From positions 1 through 57,522 of the forward strand of contig JAKSMC010000021.1 of assembly GCA_024400835.1 (NCBI GenBank): a stretch of 57,522 nt of DNA. Direction: 5' to 3'. This DNA is from Bacteroidales bacterium. Lineage in GTDB: Bacteria > Bacteroidota > Bacteroidia > Bacteroidales > WCHB1-69. This document shows, piece by piece, positions 42,976-51,250 of the stretch. The translations under genes and the position numbers were made by a program. Each line of letters begins with the position of its first letter. Positions within the stretch are counted from its first letter, which is position 1. The notes below the pieces were generated by a model. It saw only the letters and a list, made by a program, of their open reading frames with translations, had not been told where the DNA came from and did not search any database.

Positions 42976-44883
42976 TTATCTACCTTCTTTTTCAAGGTCT
43001 TCTTTCAAAGATTGAAGAACATCGAGGTCGCCGAGAGTGGCTTTTTCAACGTTGCTTTCGTTAACCTTAGCAATTTCTTTTGCTTGTTTACGAGCTTCGT
43101 CATCTCTTTGTTTTTCTTCATCTTCCTTAGTAGCCTGCCATGTCTTGGTATGAGACAGGTGGATTTTCTTAGCTTCCTTGGAGAAGTCAACGACTACGAA
43201 ATCGAGGACATCGTCAACCTTAGCTTGAGATTTGTCTTCCTTAGCAAGATTGCGGTTGAAAGCAAAACCTTCGATGCCGTAAGGCAGAGCAACTACAGCG
43301 CCCTTTTCATTCATAGAGGTGATAGTACCTTGATGTGTGGAACCGATCTTGAAGACAGTTTCGAAAACATCCCAAGGATTTTCTTCGAGTTGTTTGTGGC
43401 CTAAGCTGAGGCGACGGTTTTCGGTGTCGACTTCAAGGACAACAACTTCGATAGGTTCGCCAACCTTCGTGAATTCAGCCGGATGTTTGATTTTCTTAGA
43501 CCAAGAGAGGTCGGAAATATGGATCAAGCCGTCAACGCCTTCTTCGAGTTCAACAAAGATACCGAAGTTGGTGAAGTTACGAACGGTAGCGGTGTGTTTG
43601 GAACCGACAGGGTATTTGGTGAGGATGTCAGCCCATGGATCAGGGATAAGTTGTTTGATACCGAGAGACATCTTGCGGTTTTCGCGGTCGAGGGTAAGCA
43701 CAACAGCTTCGACTTCGTCGTTAACTTTGAGGAAGTCGTGAGCGGTACGGAGGTGCTGAGACCAAGACATTTCGGAAACGTGGATGAGGCCTTCGACGCC
43801 GGGGATGATTTCGACGAATGCGCCGTAATCAGCGAGGACGACAACTTTACCTTTGACTTTGTCACCGACTTTGAGGTCAGCATCGAGGTTATCCCAAGGA
43901 TGCGGAGTGAGTTGTTTCAAGCCGAGAGCGATACGTTTCTTGCCTTCGTCGAAGTCAAGGATAACAACGTTGATTTTCTGGTCGAGTTGAACAACTTCTT
44001 CCGGATTGTTGATACGGCCCCAAGAGAGGTCGGTGATGTGGATAAGACCGTCAACACCGCCGAGGTCGATGAACACACCGTAAGAGGTGATGTTCTTAAC
44101 AGTACCTTCGAGGATTTGACCCTTTTCGAGTTTGCCGATGATTTCAGCCTTTTGAGCTTCGATTTCAGCTTCGATAAGAGCTTTGTGAGAAACAACGACG
44201 TTCTTGTAATCCTTGTTGATTTTGACAACTTTGAATTCCATAGTCTTGTCAACGAATACGTCATAATCGCGGATAGGTTTGACATCGATTTGGGAACCCG
44301 GGAGGAAAGCTTCGATACCGAAGACTTCAACGATGAGACCGCCTTTGGTCTTACCTTTGACGTAACCGGTGATGATTTCCTGATTGTCATATGCTTCGTT
44401 AACACGCTGCCATGATTTGAGGATGAGGGCGCGTTTGTGGGAAAGTTGGAGTTGGCCGTTGGCATCTTCCTGGCTTTCCACGTAAACTTCGATATCGTCA
44501 CCGATTTTGAGGTTCTGGTTGTAACGAAGTTCGGAAGCGTTGATAACGCCGTCGGATTTGAAGCCGATGTTAACCACGATTTCGCGTGAGTTAATGGAAA
44601 CGACCTTACCCATGATAACGGCATTTTCGTCTACGGATTTGAAAGATTTGGTGTAGAGATCTTCGAGTCTTGATTTTTCAGTGGCAGAATATTTGTCACC
44701 ATCTTCGTCGATCTTGTCCCAATCGAAATTTTCAAGAGAGCCATAAGCGTTTTCGAATTCTCTCATTTTGCGAGGTTTCGGTTCAGCTTTTGGAGCTTCT
44801 GCTGCAACTTCTGCAACGTTTTCTACTTGATTTTCTGCTTGAGCAGCTACTTCTTCAGGAGCATTAATTAATTCTTCTGACAT
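42976..44883 (-). CDS. rpsA: 30S ribosomal protein S1
   Basis: 635 residues with six S1 (OB-fold) repeats: first from GKVVSINSREIVVNIGF, second GYVKGKTKGGLIVEVFG, third GTVKNITSYGVFIDLGG with GLIHITDLSWGR, fourth GKVVVLADYGAFVEI with GLIHVSEMSW, fifth ATVRNFTNFGIFVEL with GLIHISDLSW, sixth GTITSMNEKGAVVALPYG, which is degenerate. The first ~60 residues are a Glu/Ala-rich extension typical of Bacteroidetes. S1 unfolds mRNA at initiation. A terminator follows, and a divergent initiator tRNA promoter lies upstream. Confidence 0.97.
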   Translation of the reverse strand: MSEELINAPEEVAAQAENQVENVAEVAAEAPKAEPKPRKMREFENAYGSLENFDWDKIDEDGDKYSATEKSRLEDLYTKSFKSVDENAVIMGKVVSINSREIVVNIGFKSDGVINASELRYNQNLKIGDDIEVYVESQEDANGQLQLSHKRALILKSWQRVNEAYDNQEIITGYVKGKTKGGLIVEVFGIEAFLPGSQIDVKPIRDYDVFVDKTMEFKVVKINKDYKNVVVSHKALIEAEIEAQKAEIIGKLEKGQILEGTVKNITSYGVFIDLGGVDGLIHITDLSWGRINNPEEVVQLDQKINVVILDFDEGKKRIALGLKQLTPHPWDNLDADLKVGDKVKGKVVVLADYGAFVEIIPGVEGLIHVSEMSWSQHLRTAHDFLKVNDEVEAVVLTLDRENRKMSLGIKQLIPDPWADILTKYPVGSKHTATVRNFTNFGIFVELEEGVDGLIHISDLSWSKKIKHPAEFTKVGEPIEVVVLEVDTENRRLSLGHKQLEENPWDVFETVFKIGSTHQGTITSMNEKGAVVALPYGIEGFAFNRNLAKEDKSQAKVDDVLDFVVVDFSKEAKKIHLSHTKTWQATKEDEEKQRDDEARKQAKEIAKVNESNVEKATLGDLDVLQSLKEDLEKEGR

Positions 44884-44986
44884 AATTTTCGTCCATTTTA
44901 CACCCTGGACATAGGTTTTTTAAATGTTAGACATGAGGTTAACTAATTGTAAATCAAGCCACAGAGCCTCTTGCGGTTTGAGTTTG

Positions 44987-44994
44987 CAAAAATA
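44987..44994 (-). promoter_or_regulatory. -7 promoter box of rpsA
   Basis: TATTTTTG followed by CAAAC on the minus strand, about 103 nt upstream of the ATG, which leaves a long leader that could hold regulation. Confidence 0.5.
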
Positions 44995-45032
44995 GTAAAA
45001 AATCAATACGAAAAAAAAATTTTTTTCAAGTG

Positions 45033-45062
45033 TTGACAGATACCAAAAAAAGTGTACTTTTG
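45033..45062 (+). promoter_or_regulatory. Promoter of the initiator tRNA
   Basis: TTGACA at 45033-45038 and TACTTTTG at 45055-45062 with 16 nt between them, followed by CGGCC. It is the most complete -33/-7 pair in the window, as expected for a stable RNA gene. Confidence 0.75.
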
Positions 45063-45075
45063 CGGCCTCAAACAT

Positions 45076-45148
<73 letters not shown>

Positions 45149-45153
45149 TAAGA

Positions 45154-45188
45154 AATCCGAGAAATTCTTCTCGGATTTTTCTTTTTTC
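45154..45188 (+). terminator. Intrinsic terminator of the tRNA gene
   Basis: 11-bp perfect stem AAATCCGAGAA with TTCTCGGATTT, loop ATTC, then a T-rich tail, six bases after the tRNA. Confidence 0.85.
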
Positions 45189-45273
45189 CCTCCCCCACTT
45201 TCCATTCCTCCACATCCTTTTGGCCGTTTCACGCCGACCTCATACCGGCTAATATATCGTATTAAAAAAAATC

Positions 45274-45281
45274 TATATTTG
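45274..45281 (+). promoter_or_regulatory. -7 box in the tRNA to MMPL gap
   Basis: TATATTTG followed by CCGACC. The gap 45189-45469 has no gene that I can support beyond a 9-codon frame at 45297. The box lies 188 nt before the transporter ATG and would leave a long leader. Confidence 0.45.
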
Positions 45282-45469
45282 CCGACCAAATTAGGGATGA
45301 CATTACAACAAGGTAACATCTTGTAATTAAGTAAATTTATTAATAAAGAAACATACTACACACAATTCATTTTTGCAAACCAGACTACCAAATCCTCCCA
45401 AATTCGGCTCCTTACACTAACCCTACAGACAACGGACGGTGTGCAAAAACGATGACAGTGTGACTTTAT

Positions 45470-48400
45470 ATGGCTAAATTTTTCATACGATATAGACACT
45501 GGTTGCTCGGTCTGACATTTGTCATGGCCGCAGTGTGTTTGGTGCTGACCTTCCACGTCAACATCAACACAGACATGACCAAATATCTGCCTGACGACTC
45601 CAACATGCGGGCCGGCTTGGAAATCATGAACGATGAATTCGGCAACCTCGCCGAAATGGGCGGCTCCGACGTACGCGTCATGTGCAAGGGCCTGTCCGAC
45701 GAAGAGAAAGTGGACATGATGGTGGACCTGCGCAATCTGGAGCAGGTGAGCAGCGTCCGTGAACAGGAAAATGAGAAACGCACCTTGTACGAATTAGGCG
45801 TGTCGGGGGCCATTGACCAAGTTGCCTTAGGCAAAGAAATTTCAGAACAATTCCCTAAAGTCAAAGTTGTGGAAACCAGCCAGGACGGCGCCACCGCAGA
45901 GGCTCCTATGCTGATGGGTGCCGTAGCCCTACTACTCATCATTCTTTTCGCCATGTGCCAGTCATGGCTCGAACCTGTGCTGTTCCTCACCTCCACAGGC
46001 ATCGCCGTCTTGCTGAATGTCGGCACTAACGCCCTGTTGCCCAGTGTGTCTGTCACCACCAACTCCATCGTGGCCGTGCTCCAGTTGGTGCTATCCATGG
46101 ACTACTCCATCATTCTCATCAACCGGTTCAGACAGGAAAAGTTACTCAACGAAAACAGCGTGGACGCCATGCAAGGCGCAGTCAAACTGGCCGCATCCTC
46201 TATTCTCAGCAGCGCGCTGACTACCATTGTCGGCCTCATCATGCTCGTCTTCATGAAGCTCAAAATCGGTGCCGACTTAGGCATCGTGCTTTCCAAAGGC
46301 GTTCTCTGCAGCTTGATATGCAACTTCACCGTCCTGCCGTCCCTCATCCTGATTTTCGAAAAAGGCATTGAAAAATCGAAGAAAAAGGTATTGAACATAC
46401 CTACAGACAAAATCGCACATTTCAATGTACGTTTCCGCATTCCGCTGTTGTTGTTATTCGTGACTCTTTTCGTCGGTTCGTACATTCTTCGTTCTCAGAC
46501 AAACATCAAATTCCTTAACGCACAGGATTCCAAAATAGAGAAATATTTCCCAAAGAAGAATCCCGTAGTGCTGATTTACGATAATGCAGACGAAGGCAAA
46601 GTGGCCGAGTTGATGGATTCCGTGCTGGCAGACCCCGACGTGGAGATGGTGCTCTCCTACCCTTCCCTGCTGCTTCGCGAATACACGGCCCCGCAAATGG
46701 TTGAGGCCATCACCAAACTCAGCGGCATCATGGGCAACATGGACACTGGCGACATGCCTGCTATGAATATGGATATGCTGTCCGACGACGTGCTCAAGGT
46801 CGTCTATTATGCGGCTCATAACGGAGGCAAGGAACTGACTATGGGATTCAACCAGATGGCCGATTTCATTCTTGCCCAAGCCAAGGATCCGAATTCCCTC
46901 ATCGCCAAACAGATGGATGACGATTTCAAAGCAAAACTCAAAATGTTGGATGAAATGCGCCATCCGAAAAGCATCGTTGAACCCACCCCGAAGAAGAAAA
47001 AAGTTGAAGTAGTTGCCAGCGAAGATACTAAACCTGCGGAAAAAGTTCTAAACATAGAGCTCACCCCGCAAGCCGTTGCAACTCCTGTCAAACCCGAAGC
47101 CGCAACACCGGCAAATCACGCGCAGAACACCTCGCCATATGCTGACACAACATTGATTTTCAAGCAGATGAGTGCCGCAGCGATGGCTTCTTTCCTCCAC
47201 ATGGACGAAGGACAGGCAAAGCAGGTATATAAACTGGCCAAAAGAGCAGACCGCACGATGTCTCCGATGCAATTCATCCATTTTGTCACGGAAGACATTC
47301 TGCAACGCAGGCTCCTTGCCGCTATGATTAAAGACTCTCAGCGCAAGCAACTGATTGCCGTGCAAAACACTATGGACTCCGCAGCCATCGCCGCCACGGT
47401 CAAAAGTGTGGAAGAATCACCATCATTGGTTTCCTCTGTCACCACCCAGAAAGGCACTATCACTCCAAAAGCAGAGGCCCCAGCCATAACAACTGCGGAT
47501 TCTGCATCATCGAGCACTTCCGTCCAGAATGTGGCCTATCAGAAAATCGCTCGCCAAAAAATCAAACTCGACCCGAATGACCCGCTTGTACTGCTTGAAG
47601 AGCTGCTATACGGCAACAAACAATACACTGCCGCCCAGATGACCCACAATCTTTCCGTCTTAGGCGAAGACATCCCCGAAGGGCTCGTCAACCTACTATA
47701 TATATATTATGGCGGCAACCAACAATACGACAGCAGTTGGACAATGTCATTGGAGCAAATGGTCAACTTCCTGGCTGATTCTGTACTTACCGACCCAAGA
47801 TTCGACTCCTTCGTGGATGACAATATGCGCAGCGGTTTCGGCCAGATGCAGCAGGCCTTGATTGACGGCGTTGGCAAACTGCGTTCCGACAAGCATTCCA
47901 TCGCTATGATTATCACCGGATTCGCCACCGAGTCTCCTGAGACCTACGCTTTCATCGACCATTTCAACAATCTGTGCAAAAAGGCCTTCAGCAAGCCTTA
48001 CTACTCCATCGGTGAGTCCGTAATGCTCTCTGAAATGAAAGCCGGTTTCAACAGCGAAGTGCTGCTTGTAACCCTGCTCACCATTGCGGCCATCTTCCTC
48101 ATCGTGGCCTGCACATTCCGTTCCATTCTGCTTTCCGCCATCTTGGTGATGACCGTAATGTCAGGTGTGTTCATCAACGTGGTAGTCAGCGGCATTGGCG
48201 GCGGCTCCCTGCTGTACATCGCCTACCTGATTGTACAAAGTATCCTTATGGGCGCTGCTATCGATTACGGCATTCTTTTCGCCAACTATTATCGCGAAAA
48301 GCGAGTTTCTTTGGACATTGAAGAAGCCTTGAAGGAATCTTACAAATGCTCAATTCACACCATCCTGACTTCCGGCATGATTTTGATTTTAGTGCCGGCC

Positions 48401-48547
48401 ATCATGACGGTGTTAGTTTCCGATCCCACTATTTCCGACATCGTGAGATCCATCTCCGTTGGCGCCTTAGCCACCGTAATGCTGATACTCTTCGTTCTGC
48501 CCGGCGTTCTGGCCGCCTGCGACAAAATCATTATCCGAAAGAAATAG
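45470..48547 (+). CDS. MMPL/RND-superfamily transporter with repeat-bearing periplasmic domain
   Basis: 1025 residues. N-terminal membrane helix (about 10-30), first periplasmic part with NTDMTKYLPDDSNMRAGL, then a membrane bundle (about 145-330; LSMDYSIILINRFRQE is the RND signature). The second periplasmic part (about 350-850) is enlarged. It contains Pro/Ala/Lys-rich linkers near 504-553 and 644-700 and three helical repeats around 430-480, 570-620 and 730-780. The final bundle (about 855-1020) includes GAAIDYGILFANYYREK. MMPL proteins move lipids or hydrophobic molecules; the cargo here is unknown. Confidence 0.88.
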   Translation: MAKFFIRYRHWLLGLTFVMAAVCLVLTFHVNINTDMTKYLPDDSNMRAGLEIMNDEFGNLAEMGGSDVRVMCKGLSDEEKVDMMVDLRNLEQVSSVREQENEKRTLYELGVSGAIDQVALGKEISEQFPKVKVVETSQDGATAEAPMLMGAVALLLIILFAMCQSWLEPVLFLTSTGIAVLLNVGTNALLPSVSVTTNSIVAVLQLVLSMDYSIILINRFRQEKLLNENSVDAMQGAVKLAASSILSSALTTIVGLIMLVFMKLKIGADLGIVLSKGVLCSLICNFTVLPSLILIFEKGIEKSKKKVLNIPTDKIAHFNVRFRIPLLLLFVTLFVGSYILRSQTNIKFLNAQDSKIEKYFPKKNPVVLIYDNADEGKVAELMDSVLADPDVEMVLSYPSLLLREYTAPQMVEAITKLSGIMGNMDTGDMPAMNMDMLSDDVLKVVYYAAHNGGKELTMGFNQMADFILAQAKDPNSLIAKQMDDDFKAKLKMLDEMRHPKSIVEPTPKKKKVEVVASEDTKPAEKVLNIELTPQAVATPVKPEAATPANHAQNTSPYADTTLIFKQMSAAAMASFLHMDEGQAKQVYKLAKRADRTMSPMQFIHFVTEDILQRRLLAAMIKDSQRKQLIAVQNTMDSAAIAATVKSVEESPSLVSSVTTQKGTITPKAEAPAITTADSASSSTSVQNVAYQKIARQKIKLDPNDPLVLLEELLYGNKQYTAAQMTHNLSVLGEDIPEGLVNLLYIYYGGNQQYDSSWTMSLEQMVNFLADSVLTDPRFDSFVDDNMRSGFGQMQQALIDGVGKLRSDKHSIAMIITGFATESPETYAFIDHFNNLCKKAFSKPYYSIGESVMLSEMKAGFNSEVLLVTLLTIAAIFLIVACTFRSILLSAILVMTVMSGVFINVVVSGIGGGSLLYIAYLIVQSILMGAAIDYGILFANYYREKRVSLDIEEALKESYKCSIHTILTSGMILILVPAIMTVLVSDPTISDIVRSISVGALATVMLILFVLPGVLAACDKIIIRKK

Positions 48548-48561
48548 CGATAGGCTCCCCC

Positions 48562-48589
48562 CTTAAACTTTAAACCTTAAACTTTAAAC
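48562..48589 (-). repeat. Heptamer tandem repeat (GTTTAAR x4, minus strand)
   Basis: Read on the minus strand: GTTTAAA, GTTTAAG, GTTTAAA, GTTTAAG, four contiguous units, 15 nt after the transporter stop. It is the counterpart of 32133-32160. Confidence 0.75.
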
Positions 48590-48604
48590 CTCCATAAATG
48601 AAGT

Positions 48605-48637
48605 GCGGCGCCAAAAGAACGAATCCTTTGGCGCCGC
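48605..48637. terminator. Long GC-rich hairpin between convergent genes
   Basis: Perfect 11-bp stem GCGGCGCCAAA with TTTGGCGCCGC and an 11-nt loop, between the convergent transporter and rfbB genes. The T run is short, so this is a likely but not textbook terminator. Confidence 0.6.
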
Positions 48638-48658
48638 GTTTGTCAGGTTTTACAAAGA

Positions 48659-49819
48659 CTAACGTCCTTTGTACATATCTTCATAATAGCGCTGATAGTC
48701 ACCGCTTGTGACATTGTCCATCCAATCCTGGTTATCCAAATACCAGCGGACAGTTTTCTCGATACCTTCTTCAAATTGGAGACTCGGTTCCCAACCGAGT
48801 TCGCGTTGTAGTTTAGTAGAGTCGATAGCATAGCGCAAGTCGTGGCCAGCACGGTCAGTGACGTAGGTTATCAAATCCTCGTCAGAGCCTTCCGGACGGC
48901 CCAGAAGACGGTCCACGGTGCGAATGAGGACCTTGATAATGTCAATGTTCTTCCACTCGTTAAAGCCGCCGATATTGTACGTATCGGCTATTGTTCCCTT
49001 ATGGAAAATCGTATCGATGGCGCGTGCATGGTCTTCCACATATAGCCAATCGCGCACATTTTCGCCCTTGCCGTACACAGGGAGCGGTTTGCGATGGCGG
49101 ATATTGTTGATGAAAAGCGGTATCAGTTTCTCCGGAAACTGATAAGGTCCGTAGTTGTTCGAGCAGTTAGTCACCACCGTAGGCATTCCGTACGTGTCAT
49201 GGAAGGCTCTGACGAAGTGGTCGCTGCTGGCCTTGGCGGCGCTGTACGGGCTGTGCGGCTGGTATTTGAGGTCTTCAGTAAAGAATGTCTCCCCGTATGC
49301 CAAGTGATGCTCTCCAGAGGAGGCTTTGGTTGCGAACGGGGGCTTGATACCATCCGGATGGGTCATCTGCAACGCACCGTAAACTTCGTCTGTGGAAATA
49401 TGATAGAAGCGGCACTGCACTTCCACATCACCGTGCTTCATAAAATAGGGTTTGTCCTGCACCTCCCAATAGAGTTTGGCAGCCTGCAACATTGACAAAG
49501 TTCCCATGACGTTGGTCTGGGCAAACGTGAACGGATCTTTGATACTTCTATCCACATGGCTTTCTGCAGCAAGATGGATAATGCCGTCCACCTGTTCGTT
49601 CTGCATCAATTGGTAAACGCCAGCAAAATCGCAGATATCCATCTTAACAAATTTGTAGTTCGGTTTGTCTTCCAAATCTTTCAAATTGGCCAGATTGCCG
49701 GCGTATGTAAGTTTGTCTAAGTTGATGATTTTATAATCCGGATATTTGTTCACAAAAAGGCGAACAACGTGGCTGCCGATAAAGCCGGCACCGCCGGTGA
49801 TGATGATAGAACGCTTCAT
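48659..49819 (-). CDS. rfbB: dTDP-glucose 4,6-dehydratase
   Basis: 386 residues from MKRSIIITGGAGFIGSHVV. Short-chain dehydrogenase fold: NAD-binding GGAGFIGS, the dehydratase triad STDEVYG (Thr-Asp-Glu), YSAAKASSDH (Tyr-x-x-x-Lys), and CSNNYGPYQFPEKLIP, the substrate loop. It makes dTDP-4-keto-6-deoxyglucose for rhamnose and other deoxysugars of surface glycans. The other rml genes are not in the window. The start at 49819 is preferred since a -7 box (49851-49844) overlaps the upstream alternative at 49846. Confidence 0.95.
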   Translation of the reverse strand: MKRSIIITGGAGFIGSHVVRLFVNKYPDYKIINLDKLTYAGNLANLKDLEDKPNYKFVKMDICDFAGVYQLMQNEQVDGIIHLAAESHVDRSIKDPFTFAQTNVMGTLSMLQAAKLYWEVQDKPYFMKHGDVEVQCRFYHISTDEVYGALQMTHPDGIKPPFATKASSGEHHLAYGETFFTEDLKYQPHSPYSAAKASSDHFVRAFHDTYGMPTVVTNCSNNYGPYQFPEKLIPLFINNIRHRKPLPVYGKGENVRDWLYVEDHARAIDTIFHKGTIADTYNIGGFNEWKNIDIIKVLIRTVDRLLGRPEGSDEDLITYVTDRAGHDLRYAIDSTKLQRELGWEPSLQFEEGIEKTVRWYLDNQDWMDNVTSGDYQRYYEDMYKGR

Positions 49820-49843
49820 ATTGTCGTTTTTTGAATGAGGGTG

Positions 49844-49851
49844 CAAATATA
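49844..49851 (-). promoter_or_regulatory. -7 promoter box of rfbB
   Basis: TATATTTG followed by CACCC on the minus strand, 24 nt before the ATG. Confidence 0.6.
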
Positions 49852-49854
49852 GGA

Positions 49855-49888
49855 AAAAAAACGCGGTCTTAGTTTGGCCGCGTTTTTT
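49855..49888 (-). terminator. Intrinsic terminator of the kal-kce operon
   Basis: Stem AAAAACGCGG with CCGCGTTTTT, 11-nt loop; the T run on the minus strand lies past the kce stop. It abuts the rfbB promoter box. Confidence 0.8.
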
Positions 49889-49946
49889 ATTGTAGCATCC
49901 CTAATATCGGGATTGATTAAAAGCATCGTCAAGTGCGAGCTTCTGC

Positions 49947-50774
49947 TTATTTTACTAAGCCGAGGATCTCTCTTGCTTCGTCAGAAGTAGCTACCGGACG
50001 GCCGAGCAATTTGGCCATACGGACGACTTTGTCGACGAGTTCGCCGTTGGATTTGGCGAGGACGCCCTTTTCAAGATAAAGGTTGTCTTCGAAACCGACG
50101 CGGACGTTGCCACCCATAACGATGGTGGGAGCTGCCAATGTGAAGGCGTGGCGGCCAATACCGGTGCTGGTCCAAGTGGAACCAGCAGGAATATTGTTAA
50201 CCAACCAGCAAAGATTAGGGACGGTAGCCGGCGTACAACCCGGAACACCCAACACGAAGTTGAACTGCATAGGAGCTGCAGGAACTTCGCCCTTGCGAGC
50301 CATCGTCAGAATGGTGTCGAGGTGACCCATTTCGAAGCATTCGTATTCGGGCTTAATGCCACGTTCGAGCATGCGTTTGCCGAATGCACGCATTGTCGGC
50401 ATGGTGTTGTCGAAAATCTCATCACCGAAGTTGCAAGTACCGCAGTCGAGGGTTGCCATTTCGGGTTTTGGAGTTGTATCTGTAGATTGAAGACGTTCAT
50501 CGGGAGTCATACCTACAGCACCGCCAGTGGACGGGATGAGGATGACATTCGGGCATGCTTTGTAGATAGCCTCTTCGCATTCCTGGAAGCGCTCGCGGCT
50601 CTGTGTGGGCGTACCGTCGTCCATACGGACATGCAGGTGTACGATAGCAGCACCAGCATCTACTGCGGACTTAGCTTCTTTTACGATTTCCTCTACAGTG
50701 TAAGGAACTGCAGGGTTTTGCTCTTTGGTGACTTCTGCACCGCAAATAGCGGCGGTTATGATAAGTTTATCCAT
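49947..50774 (-). CDS. kce: 3-keto-5-aminohexanoate cleavage enzyme
   Basis: 275 residues. BKACE family: IITAAICGAEVTKEQNP at the N-terminus, zinc ligands in IVHLHVRMDDGTPT (His-x-His), then NVILIPSTGGAVGMTPDERL, ATLDCGTCNFGDEIF and a late MGGNVRVGFEDNLYL with the third ligand Glu. It condenses 3-keto-5-aminohexanoate with acetyl-CoA to give acetoacetate and 3-aminobutyryl-CoA in lysine fermentation. Kal, encoded 34 nt upstream, takes the second product. Other BKACE members act on other beta-keto acids, but the kal neighbour supports Kce. Confidence 0.92.
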   Translation of the reverse strand: MDKLIITAAICGAEVTKEQNPAVPYTVEEIVKEAKSAVDAGAAIVHLHVRMDDGTPTQSRERFQECEEAIYKACPNVILIPSTGGAVGMTPDERLQSTDTTPKPEMATLDCGTCNFGDEIFDNTMPTMRAFGKRMLERGIKPEYECFEMGHLDTILTMARKGEVPAAPMQFNFVLGVPGCTPATVPNLCWLVNNIPAGSTWTSTGIGRHAFTLAAPTIVMGGNVRVGFEDNLYLEKGVLAKSNGELVDKVVRMAKLLGRPVATSDEAREILGLVK

Positions 50775-50808
50775 GTCAATTTAGTTTGAGAAATAGAAAA
50801 TACTAATG

Positions 50809-51210
50809 TTATTCGTTGTTTTTGCGTTGGCATTGTTTCGGAGTAACGCAAGTACCTGAAGCACGGCAAACTACGATAGGTTCTGGCAGAACGTCTGCTG
50901 CAGATGCGCTGATGTCCGGACGAGGTCTGATGACTTTGCGGGCTTCAAAGACCATCTTACGAGAAGTGTTGCCGACTTTGGTGATTTCACCAACTGCTTC
51001 GATATAGTCGCCTGCAAAAACAGGAGCGAGGAATTCGACGTTGTCGTAAGCGCAGAAAAGGCCTTCGTCACCGTCTTGCATAATCAGCAGTTCGGTAGCC
51101 ACGTCGCCAAAGAGTGCGAGCATGTGTGCGCCGTCAACTAAGTTACCGCCGTAATGGGCGTCTTGAGAACTCATTCTGAGTCTGATCATAGATGTTTTCT
51201 TTTCTTCCAT
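50809..51210 (-). CDS. kal: 3-aminobutyryl-CoA ammonia-lyase
   Basis: 133 residues. Hotdog-fold protein with the Kal-type run [20 protein letters not shown], then [17 protein letters not shown] and [18 protein letters not shown]. It removes ammonia from 3-aminobutyryl-CoA to give crotonyl-CoA, the substrate of the acyl-CoA dehydrogenase/Etf set found about 23 kb away. It directly precedes kce on the same strand. No -7 box lies in the 40-nt gap above it, so it may be read from the thioredoxin-protein gene upstream. Confidence 0.92.
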   Translation of the reverse strand: MEEKKTSMIRLRMSSQDAHYGGNLVDGAHMLALFGDVATELLIMQDGDEGLFCAYDNVEFLAPVFAGDYIEAVGEITKVGNTSRKMVFEARKVIRPRPDISASAADVLPEPIVVCRASGTCVTPKQCQRKNNE

Positions 51211-51250
51211 ATTGTTTAATATTTTATGTGATAATTATTCTGTTCTAAAA

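Noticed and set aside
43483..44415. 310-codon frame antisense to rpsA
   Set aside because: rpsA is certain. The antisense frame is Asp/Phe/Val-rich as expected from the complement of S1 codons.
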